64,000 nucleotides of DNA, taken from assembly GCA_001683735.1 (NCBI GenBank), contig LUGG01000032.1, positions 372,001-436,000 on the forward strand, in the 5' to 3' direction. Within the stretch, counting starts at the first letter, position 1. Each line of letters begins with the position of its first letter. Origin of the DNA: Grifola frondosa (Eukaryota; Basidiomycota; Agaricomycetes; Polyporales; Grifolaceae). Below are positions 21,750-31,778 of the stretch, piece by piece. The translations under genes and the position numbers were made by a program. A model generated the notes under the pieces. The model saw only the letters and a list, made by a program, of their open reading frames with translations. It did not search any database and was not told where the DNA came from.

Positions 21750-23907
21750 ATGGCCGCACAACTTCCCATCCCTGTATATACCGCTCTGAGCGAGGCATTC
21801 CCTGATCTTGCCACGGCTGCGGAACAGGCGTACGTAGCATGCTACTCTGGCTCCATCCTTAACGAACGATTCCCATCAGCGTTCGTTTCAATGACGTAGC
21901 TCAAGAATTCGAGAGGAGGTTTGGACACAAGCCGACTTATATCGCTCGTGCACCTGGCAGAGTCAAGTACGTATACCACTGCTCTCATCGATGCTGCACA
22001 GCGAAATGTGACCTCTGTCAGTCTTATAGGTGAACACATTGACTATGTGCTCTTTGGCGTGTTCCCTGCCGCCATCGAACGCGACATTCTCATCGCCTGT
22101 GCGCCTTCTGCATCTCAAGCACAAACGCCAGCTCTCTCTCTCGGCGGGTGAAGGCAGAGAACCTTGATCCGCGATATAAACCCCAGATGTTTGCTCCGAT
22201 GCTCAAGTCTGCTCCAACTCCATCCGCACAGGAGGAACATGATGCTGTTGGTGCGTACATGCTGGAGTTGGTACCTCGACATCGATAAGCGGGAGCTGAG
22301 ATGGGAAAGTTATGTGAAGGCAGGATACTATGCAAGTATTTTAGGCGTGTGTTTGTGGGTCCGCTGACCATTCCTCAGGGCGTGCTAAATCACTTCTTCC
22401 CTCCGTCTGCGGACTCTACTCCAACGCATTGCCCCGTCCCCGTTAATATTCTGGTCACAGGATCCGTACCTTCTGGCTCCGGCCTCTCCTCTAGGTACTC
22501 TAGTATTCGTATCCTTATTCTATTTACTAATCCTAACCTCGATAGCGCTGCGATGGTAGTTGCCTCGACTTTAGCATTTCTTGCGGTCAACGATAAATTG
22601 TCGGGATTGACGAAGGGTCAGTTGGTAGAGATGGCCATGTCGAATGAGAAGCGCGTCGGTGTCAATAGTGGCGGGTAAGTTTGGTGGTTTCTGTTAGGTT
22701 TTTGGACTTGCTCTGATTTGTGCTCGATCTAGCATGGACCAGGCAGCATCAGTGATATCTATGCCCCATTCAGCCCTCTACATCACATTCTTTCCTACCC
22801 TTTCAGCCGAGCCCATTCCGCTGCCGACCCCGCGCACCCTGCCGCGAGCTGTCTTTATATGCTCAAATTCCCTCGTCGTCAGTGACAAGGTTGTTGGTGA
22901 GCAGTATAATATGTTTCTGTGTTCCGTATACCCTCTGACGCTGGTGTATCAAGGTGCAAAGACTCATTACAACCTGCGTGTCGTTGAAACACTTGTCGGC
23001 GCACGAGTGCTGGCTCTTCATCTTGGCTTGAAGCTTGCCCCCTCCGATCGGCCAACCTTCCGTGAGGTTCTCGGACGGTGGCTGGAAGTCCCTGAGGAGA
23101 AGGGCGGACCGACTCTCGTCGACCCTGATGCGCTGCGCTCGGGGCTGGAGCGAATTCTGGTCGAGGCTGAGAAGCTCAGGCCGAGCGATGTTGTCGACGG
23201 GCAAGGGCGTGACTATGGCAGAGATGGTGCAGTGGAGCGGGCTCACAGAAGCGCAATTCCACGAGCTATATCTCTCGTGGGTTGACGGTTCGTATCTCTT
23301 GTCCTTTCTGCTGAGTGTGGTTGATTGACATGGTGCATCATAGTCGAGGCGGAGCACTTCCAGTTATACAAGCGTGCAAAACATGTCTTCTCCGAGGCAC
23401 TGCGCGTGCTGCAATTTCGCGATGTCTGTTTACGCGCGGAAGATACGAAGGGGGCGCTGCCGGAACGCACGCTTGCGGAGCTCGGTGCGCTGATGAATGC
23501 ATCGCATGAAAGCTGCTCGAAGCTGTTTGAGTGCTCTTGTCCGGAGCTGGACGAGCTGACGCAACTTGCGCGCGATGCGGGTGCCTACGGCAGCCGAGTG
23601 ACAGGTGGTATCCAAGCTGCCGCTTTTCGCACATCGCTCATTGATCCGTTTTAATCAATTATCTATGCATGAAGGTGCGGGGTGGGGCGGCTGCGCGTGT
23701 CGCTTGTGGCAGAAGATGCGGTGGATGAGTTCATCGCAAAAATCAAGGCGACGTATGCCCCGTATAAGAATCTGGAGGGCGATGCGTTGCATGAGGTCAT
23801 CTTTGCGACGAAACCAAGCGGCGGCGCATTTGGTGAGTGATGTCTCGACATAAAAGTATAACTAAGCGAGGCTAAACACGCTCTGTTCAGTGTACAGGAT
23901 GTCTTGA
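21750..23907 (+). CDS. GAL1: galactokinase (GHMP kinase), frame-disrupted
   Basis: Phosphorylates galactose to galactose-1-phosphate with ATP in the cytosol, the first committed Leloir step. Exon 1 (21750-21829) starts [13 protein letters not shown]. Exon 2 (21880-21966) gives the galactokinase signature ARAPGRVN, continued by LIGEHIDY after an intron at 21967-22021. Next come [17 protein letters not shown], then GVLNHFFPP after a GC-AG intron (22332-22378), and the GHMP ATP loop [11 protein letters not shown]. After this follow [24 protein letters not shown] (active-site region), [34 protein letters not shown] split from GAGWGGC by an intron, and [13 protein letters not shown]. The stop is at 23905-23907. 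Frame jumps near 22148, 23190 and 23690 each behave like an indel. Gene identity is certain; intactness is not. Confidence 0.9.
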
Positions 23908-24424
23908 TGTTTGATGTGCGCAGTTGGTTGAGAAAGATGTCCGAGCGTCGCATACTATGTAGCGTATTTCTCATCTTCATACCTTCTGCAATTGTTACTT
24001 ATTTGTTATTTGTATGCGGAAACTTTTTGAGAGGACGAAGACTTTCGTAGACCCATCTGTGAAGCTTAGTCCCGAACGTGTCAAACCTTTCGCGTCTTCC
24101 CCACCTAAATCCGACTCTTTGAGTCGGCTGGATATACGTTTTTCTCAGGCGAGACCTGTGTGATGCTTCTGGCTCGATACTCCTACTCCCTGTCTATTGC
24201 AAGTGGGTCCCTTCAACCGATTATAGCGAATTTGTATCCGTGTAGGTCCACAATGATCGATCGATCGAGGAATTGTGGCTTCCTTTGCAAAGGAGGTATG
24301 TTTTTTTTTCCAGAATGGGTATCTAGAAATACAATCGTACAGCTGAGGCCTACCCCATATATATACATGTACTATTCTAACGAGTCAATTTCTTACAGAA
24401 TATGCAACGTAACCGTCGCAAAGC

Positions 24425-25735
24425 TCACTCGAGCCCCTTCATAGTACTTGGTGGTCGTGACATAACATGTGCTTCATAACCATCGTTCGCCGCCTGCGCG
24501 TCCACATACAAAATCCTCAGCATCTCCTTGTCGTTTTCGTTGAAGTCCGCGACATCCCAGTCTTCCTTCTTAAAACAAAACCTCTCCCATCCAACAACTT
24601 GCGCGCAACCGATTCCCTCCATCGTTGCCATACCTCCGTATCATTCGGGAGAAGCTCTTCTAGCAGCTTTTTTGGATCGCGGGTTTAAGGACGAGCGCCG
24701 AAATACCGCCATGGACGTCCGCGTGCCCAGACTGAACTTCCTCATCACTGGCCTATCCAGCACCCCCATCAAGATCTCTGTCTGAACCTTTCCTTGTCGA
24801 GAGAGGAAAGGTAAGTGTTGTACATCCACGATTGCCCAGGGAAGCGAGGAACATCAGCTGGCCGAAGAGGGAGCCTGCGGAATAAGAAGGAGCTGGGCCA
24901 GGAACTGGATAGTCAAGAGCATCGAACAGAACCCGATATTGCGGTACTCCGGTTCGCTGGAGAAATGGAGTGCGAACCGCCCTCGTGTGATAGAGTTGAC
25001 GGCGCCTTCCTCCCCTCTAAGAAGAACAACGTCCTGGTCCAGAATAAGCATCCCGTCTCCCCTCGGCGCACCCTGTGCAGGCTCCGGATGGCTGAACTGC
25101 AATCGCCCGGACCCAATCACGAAGCACGACAGCCCGCTCGCGACGATGCCCAGCACTATACAGCAGAAACACCACCAGTCGCCAACCAGCGCGCATGCGA
25201 CCGCCGTGCCCATGCTCACTACGATCGGGAAACTTGCGATCAGCCCGAGTAGTGTGCAGCAGTTTCGGGTGCATCGCGGGCGGTGGAGAGTAGTGGAGAT
25301 CGAGAATGGTCACCCCGCTGCGCGTCGTCTCCCGCCCCGCGACTACCACGGACTGGGCATCCTCGGACGCCCTCGAGATCAGATAGCCTAGTGCCCCGTC
25401 TGCGGAATGATGGTGCCCGAGCGCGCTGCCTGGAATTGGGGCCTTTGTAGCCGTCCAGCTCGAAGAGCTGGGCGGGGTCGACATTGATGCCTGGGAACAG
25501 CCCGTCCCAGAAACGGGAGTTGGCAAGCTGTCCGTAGCGCTTCGCGATCTCGTAGCTCCCTGGCGAGTTGTACCACCCTAACCACTTCCGCCCCCCGTAA
25601 ACATGCACAGTTGCCATCGCAGATACGGCCTCATCACCGCCGAAGAAACCAGCTACACCAGAAGAGTCGAGAGTAACTGAGAGTTTTGCAGAGGGGGTTG
25701 AACGCCCCTGGAGGAAGAAGAGTGATGGGTGCCAT
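24425..25735 (-). CDS. predicted multi-pass membrane protein of unknown function, frame-disrupted
   Basis: The start at 25735 gives MAPITLLPPGAFNPL. Later blocks are AMATVHVYGGRKWLGWYNSP, INVDPAQLFELDGYK, HHSADGALGYLISRASED and SGVTILDLHYSPPP. Hydrophobic stretches then follow (LLGLIASFPIVVSMGTAVAC and WWCFCCIVLGIVASGL), then DQDVVLLRGEEGAVNSITRG, a third hydrophobic segment and PVMRKFSLGTRTSMAVF. A Leu-rich tail (DPKKLLEELLPNDTEVWQRW) ends at 24425. The pieces lie in different frames (jumps near 25690, 25420, 25240 and 24680) with few plausible introns. The order matches a protein family I associate with agaricomycetes but which has no known role. Confidence 0.6.
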
Positions 25736-26251
25736 GAAAGATAAAGTGTAAGTCGTCGAGTCGTCTGAAGGACGGGAGGAGGAAGGGCTCCAGTTTAAGT
25801 AACGAGTAGTCTTGATACCCCGTTGTTTCAGTGGCAAATTGCCTAGATACATCTGCTGACGTTTTCATAAGCGGGTTGACATGAGCTCCTCACGTCCGAG
25901 TAAGTGACAGTCTGTGGTGTAAACTATCCCAGTGTGGTGTAAAACTATCTCAGCGTTAACTCACCGTCTCCACCTTCCACTTTGGACTGTTCAATGTTCA
26001 ATATAGAGCACACGCTATTCAGCGATATCGGATATTCAGCAATATCGCCATAGGGAATGAAATACCAGAGGCTGTGGAGACACTTTGATTATTTCTGTGA
26101 TTTGCCTCGAGGGAATGATCGATCATCAAATTTAGTTCAGGTCGCGCGGAACATTGCATTTCGGGTCAGTCATTCTCATCCCAGTGCGGGAGAATGCCAA
26201 GAAATCTTAAGCCAAGTCTCAACTACAGGCGTTGAATGAGTCTCTTGGTAC
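25736..26251. other. no supported gene
   Basis: A short direct repeat (GTGTGGTGTAAA-type, twice within 25912-25950) and AT-rich sequence; nothing else seen. Confidence 0.4.
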
Positions 26252-26319
26252 TTCACCCAATTTGCGTCACACCGGAATGTCATACAATGCGGCCAAGCCT
26301 TTGAAAGGGCTGGTACCTG

Positions 26320-27700
26320 TTATGAAGGCACTACAACACGACAATTGAATCGCAAATGATTGAACTCTGAAGAACACAATAGATCATTCCATAATAACGG
26401 GTTATACATGCTGAAGAACCACGATCCAATAGATGCCACATGCACCGGGATATGATACACATCCCAAAACCCCTTCGATGATGAAGTAGAATCATCCTCG
26501 CGAAGAGGAGAAAGATGTTCCAAAAATTGGTGCAGCAGACACGGAGTAGTCTGAATCGAGTTACACGGTCGGGCGCAACCCACGAAGGGCGCGCCTCGAT
26601 TGCCGCGCGCGCGAAGTGCACTGAAGGACGGCACAATCAAGCTCTGCATTCCATAGACCCCTTCCCCTTGTACTCCATGCGTGTCAATCGAGGAAACTAC
26701 ACAGAGGACATCCGCAGGAGGCACGCCCGCGTTACAGATTGCTCCTCTGTGCGCAACGCCGAGAAAACGAGCAAAGATCTCCAACGTGACAACCGGCAAC
26801 CGCGTGATGTCTGGGACAAACACTTCGGTCGTGGTCTTCCTTGGCAGCTACTACTGCCATGCACTGAACATGGGTGTAGTGCCAGGTCACGTACTGCCAG
26901 TGATCAGCTGGAGTCCGGCTACAAGGGGTTGTAGTGGCGTAGACATATACGGTTACAAACCACCAGTTCGATGATGACGGAAACATCCGCAACAACTTCG
27001 ACGACGCCGTTAGAGATGATGCCGCGTCCGATGGTGTAAATCTACTGAGCAGCCGAAGTTATGGCGCTGTTCGATGTGTTACCACTTCGACGATGCTGTC
27101 AGATATACTGCCCGACGCGAGTATGGTGTTCCACATACAGCCGACGTGAGATTTGTGCTGCTCGAGTTACAGCTTAAGAGATGAGATGAAGCGATACTGT
27201 CCGAGTACAGCTGAAGAGGCTCGATATTACTGTGCAAGTAACAGCCATTGCAATGCGAGCTACTGACACGAGTCCACCGATGGGCCATATGCCGTGCGAG
27301 CGACGTGGCGACTAACGTCCGAGTACCGGGCCAGCGGCGCTCGGATAGCGCCAAGAGTTCATCACAGCGCACAATGGCCTCGACCGGAATGGTATTCGAA
27401 TACATTTCCTCGCAGAACGCAGCGGGAGAGTGCCAGGCCTCCCGCCCGTGCGGAATCACGGAGTAGGAGCCGATAGGGAGAGGAGTCGAGGAACATACCG
27501 CAGATTTGAAAATGCCGCCCAATTCTTGCGACGGATCCCAAGCCCCAACATCTCATACCCTCGGCGTCCAGAACAGACGAGTCTCCGGGTAGAAAGAGAT
27601 GTTGGGCGCATTTCTGGTGCGTCGCTCGACAATAACAGTCGGACCCAGCGAGAGTCGATCGAGAAGAAATAGAATACTCAGACCTTAGCCCGCTCGTGAA
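26320..27700 (-). pseudogene. unknown conserved reading frame, copy 2
   Basis: Counterpart of 17600-19060. Here one frame runs uninterrupted for 167 codons (ending at 26320) from LPVVTLEIFARF through CNAGVPPADVLCVVSSIDTH to REDDSTSSSKGFWDVYH. Another covers REAWHSPAAF..RCDELLALSERRWPG. The family is not recognised; it may be a decayed gene. Confidence 0.3.
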
Positions 27701-28111
27701 GATGGACGAACACTGGGAGCGAACGTCTTGTGCGGAACGAGCATCGCGGCTTCGAGTCTGCTGCAGGGGGTGAAAGGAAAACGACGCATGCGAGTCGAAA
27801 TTTGAACCAAATTTCTGAGCACGTGGCTATGCCACGTTGTCGCGTCGCGTCGCGTCTCGGACCTCGGTGAACGCCATGAAGTCCAACCCATCGATGATCG
27901 CAGTAACTTAGCAATAGCAATCATGCTTCCACTGCGCGACATCCAGCGCCGTGTTATTGTTATTTAGACATCATTAGGAGGATGGAGGTCTTCTGACAAC
28001 CAGTGAGTTCGGTCTCTAATTGTGTTGCTCTATAAAGGATTCTGTATTCCAGTCTATCTATCAGAATCCTTACCTCGTCGTTCTGCGAATACTCCACACT
28101 ATCTCTAAACT

Positions 28112-28793
28112 ATGTACCAGGACAGCTCTCATCACCTGCTATGTCGAGCAATGATACACCATACACGCACCGTCTACCTTCAACCACGGCGATGAATACG
28201 AATCCGACGGCTATACCCCGCTTTTGTATGTCCAATCCCGAGAACCTGTGATTGCTAGAGGTCCCATAGTTGTGGCTTGCTGACAGCGAACTCCATCCGA
28301 CCACGTCATCATGGCTTTCATCACTGCTGGCCTATTTATTCCCAAAATCGTAGCGTCAGTAATCTTCGCAACAGTCGTCGTTATTCTTTGGTCGATCATT
28401 TGTCTAGTCCTCGGCTCTCGCTTCGTCGATGGCCAACGCTATGCAACCTTACTGCTTGTGCGGTGTTTACAACCCACCGCGTAGGAGGCGCAATTCTTGG
28501 TGGTCTCGTCAGCTTCTTAGGATGGATCGCGTTCCGTCTGCTGGATTCATTGACGAGGCGCAATGGTGCAGAAGAGTTTGCTCCCGTGGTCACAGTCATA
28601 TCACCGCTCCTCTTCATCGGTGTGACTGTGTGATTCACTTGGGCTTTCGGGCTCCTACTGCCTGAAGTAATGGCGGACGGCTTCTCTGTTGTATATGCGA
28701 TACAAGTGAACACATTGGAATTTGGTGTAGCCTCAGCGTTTGCCGTGTTTTGGCGTGCGGCTCATATACGCGCGACGGCGTATGCATCTTGGT
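28112..28793 (+). pseudogene. four-helix membrane protein, family copy 2, degraded
   Basis: Parallel to 19548-20238, starting MYQDSS. The hydrophilic lead has lost about 50 bases and shifts frame before the helix block FIPKIVASVIFATVVVILW and LGSRFVDGQRYA. It then shifts again, with stops, before GGAILGGLVSFLGWIAFRLL and the last helices. Together these make it a likely pseudogene of the paralogue at 19548. Confidence 0.65.
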
Positions 28794-28890
28794 GAGCCAG
28801 TCCATGAGTTTATGTCACGCACTGAATCCTAAGTCATATCGTTCGGTTTCAGTATCTTGCAAACAGGATCTGAATGTTAGACTCCAATCT

Positions 28891-29367
28891 CATACCGGTT
28901 CTTTCCGCGAAATGTTTATGTAGTTGATAATTGATACGCGGTTCAAGTTGTACAAGTTTGGACGCTCCGGCACAGCGTCTAGTCTGTCCTGGAATGAGAC
29001 GATTTCGCACGAAAATCACCCGTACAGAAGCGCATATGCAAATACAGCAAAGATGGCAGGTATGAGGTTGACATGATTTTGCATGTGCCGTCATGACCTC
29101 GTCCCGTTCAACTATCTCGAAACATCAATAACATTCACACGCAAAAGAATCTTGAGTACAATCCATCCTTCCTGTGTTGTAGCTTCTAAGTGATGAATCT
29201 AGTGGTCATCCGCTTCATCAGAAACCATCATATTTTGAAGGTGATGCATCTACTGCGCGATGTCATCGTTGCGAGCCTATGAACCCCTGCAAAGACGGTC
29301 AGTACCCTACTTCTGTTGGTTCACTTTTGTCTTTCATTCACTCGGCAATAACTTACTGCACCTCGAT
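28891..29367. other. intergenic between paralogues
   Basis: AT-rich spacer; no gene seen. Confidence 0.4.
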
Positions 29368-30148
29368 ATGAATCAGGACAGCTTCCTACTACCTTCGTCA
29401 GACCCTAACCCTCACAGCTTCAGCGATGCGCTACCTCGGTTCTCATTTTCAGACTATACCTCCTTATATTACCCACCCTCCAGTCGCTACAGCCGCTGTC
29501 TCCCAATGACATCCGCCGCGAGACCACCGATCTCATGAATACCGAGTGGCAAGGGCCGATCGCCGAAAAAATTTCCTAGGATCGCGACTCGCGAGCTTTC
29601 TGTCGGTTTGCAAAAGGATACTACGAGTCGACGCGTTACGCACAGCTGTTGCGGCTATGTGGGGGTGCATCCCGTTCCTACCCAAAGTCGCAGCATCGAT
29701 GCTTGTCTCAACATCCATCATCGTATTTTGGTCATATTTTGCATCACGCTCGGCACTGTATTTTTTGATCTCAGTCATATCACCGATCTCACGACCAATG
29801 CGATATTCGTGACAAACATTACAGGTGCCGCGATCCTTGGCTTCACTATCAGCCTTGTGAGATGGATGGTATACTGTATACGCAACGGACGGTGCAGGCA
29901 TTGCCCACTCTATCGTCATGTTCCTTGTGCTCGTTTCACCGCTGCTCGTTATTATGGGGACTAGATGCTTCACGTGGGCGCTGGGAGTTGCCGTTGTTCC
30001 TGGGGTGATGCCAGACAGCTTCGCGGTCATGGATGCCGTGGCGCCGAGTATAACGGGATTTGGTATGATCGCAGTTCTTGCCACCGTTTTGGCGTGCGGC
30101 AGGTATCTGATTGGGAAGCCTGAAGGTGACTCCGATGATATTTCATGA
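29368..30148 (+). CDS. four-helix membrane protein, family copy 3, frame-disrupted
   Basis: Starts MNQDSFLLPSSDP, similar in opening to copies 1 and 2. Shared landmarks follow: CIPFLPKVAASMLVSTSII, VFWSY, then DLTTNAIFVTNITGAAILGF, and a long in-frame tail VMFLVLVSPLLVIMGTRCF, TWALGVAVVPGVMPDSFAV, ITGFGMIAVLATVLACG ending at 30148. The pieces need frame changes near 29540, 29770 and 29900. The order of hydrophobic segments and the TWA-G-VVP-VMPD-F motif between the last two segments match copies 1 and 4. Function is unknown. Confidence 0.55.
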
Positions 30149-30792
30149 CATGTAAGTGAGGCAGTTGAAAGTTTTTTGTCATATTGCAGTACTGACGTTG
30201 AGTATAATAAGTGATATCGTGATCTTCTGGAGCATCGGCGAGGATACGAAATTGGGACTCCTCTCATCTGCGCCTCCTCTCCGTATATGGTTGCCATTCA
30301 TCCTGGAACCTTCTTAGGGCGATAACTGCATCCTACGTCTCTCCTGCTTCCTTTCGCGCTTAATACCGTACAGATCTTCATCACGCTAGCGTAAAGCCAA
30401 ATCCGGCAGCAAACGCCGCCTCATTCGAAATCTCCTTCCCAAATCAACTCTGGCTGAAGTGTTTCATGTCTATTGTTGAGAGACGGATTTGATAAACTCT
30501 TCTTTCAATAAACTCTGAACAATACGGGGGCGCCCGTTGGTCAGTTCAATCACTGTGACGACGTCACAATAAGTCGAATTCGCATAGCCGCAAGGAGAAG
30601 CTGTGTGAACACACATCCGGTTCGTGGCGTTGCACCTGTTATTATTTCCACACTTAGTTGTTTAGCAGAGTCCGCCGCAATTGAGTAACCAGCGGTGTCC
30701 TCCTGAAATCTCAATCAGATTAACGCTATATAAAGAGGCTCTGCGTCACTATCTCCATTAGTTGGCACCTTTCCCCCACTATCCTTCAAGCT

Positions 30793-31514
30793 ATGGAGCA
30801 GAACCATACCCGACCTTCCCCCGCTGTTTCCGGCGCACCACTCCATTTTCTCCCCATCCTCCTTTCCATTGCCCCAATGTCACGGTTCTTTTATCAGCCC
30901 GTACCTCTTGGTGACGATAGTGATGAAGGGGCAACTCTTGTAGATGTCGAGTGCCAATCTACGGAATGTGGCGCAGGATCAAGAATCATAGCCATATCAC
31001 TTCATTGCAAGACGATGATGTTTGGAGCCTTCAGTGCATCTACGGCTTTCGCTTGGAAATGCATCCCATATATCCCTGCCCTTCTCGCATCGTCAATCCT
31101 CATGACTGTTCTCACCATATTGTGGTCATTTTTTTCATCCTCCTCGGCAGCATGTTTAATGATATCAGCTCGGAGCCGTACGCCGATGTATCTGCCAGAG
31201 CGATGTGGATCACGAACATCGTAGGAGGAACGATTCTGGGAAATGTGAACAACATCGCAGCGTGGATCATCATTTGTTCAGTCGACACGGGCACTCTCGG
31301 GATTATCACCAATTTCCTCATAGTCCTTTCAGGGCTGTTTGTAGTGTTTGGAACGGGATGCTTCGCATGGCCTCTCGGGGTTGTGGTCGTCCCTAGTGTT
31401 ATGCCGCACAGCTTCTCCGTTGGACATGCATTGCAAGTAAGCGGAGGCGGGGCAGCTGTAGTCACAGTCATAACAATGTCCTACACCTCCGCGATGTACT
31501 TATGCAACATGTGA
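30793..31514 (+). CDS. four-helix membrane protein, family copy 4
   Basis: Reads MEQNHTRPSP, or from a later ATG at 30877 MSRFFYQPVPLGDDSDEGAT, then DVECQ (compare DVESQ in copy 1), CIPYIPALLASSILMTVLTI and LWSFF. After a frame change near 31140 it reads PYADVSARAMWITNIVGGTI, an Ile/Leu-rich helix, FLIVLSGLFVVFGTGCFAWP, LGVVVVPSVMPHSFSV and a final helix to the stop at 31514. A TATAAAG box lies at 30729-30735, 64 bp upstream. It is the most complete of the four paralogues, with only one frame change needed. Confidence 0.6.
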
Positions 31515-31778
31515 TGAGGCCGGTGAGTAAATTCTAACACCTTCCCAACGCCGTGAATTCGATCTGAGAATTTAAATAGACAAGGTCGCACCAGATTGGA
31601 TGTATATAATATTCCTGGACTATTCTTGTATGCACTATTATGCTCTTTGCGATCAACTGAATACTGAATAATTGGGTTACGCACTGGATTAGAGCCTATC
31701 AGTCGCGGCGTGACATTGTGCTCAAGAACGTGAATATTCACAAGTTACGCATAATACACCACCCGATTAGCAGAGATT

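Larger units (their letters stand above)
26252..28890. repeat. segmental duplication, copy 2 (direct)
   Basis: Second copy of the 17564-20350 block in the same orientation, about 8.7 kb downstream. It contains the same unknown minus-strand frames (26320-27700) and a degraded copy of the membrane-protein gene. Confidence 0.88.

Noticed and set aside
25912..25950. GTGTGGTGTAAA-type direct repeat as a mobile element
   Set aside because: Only two short copies with no inverted ends or target duplication.
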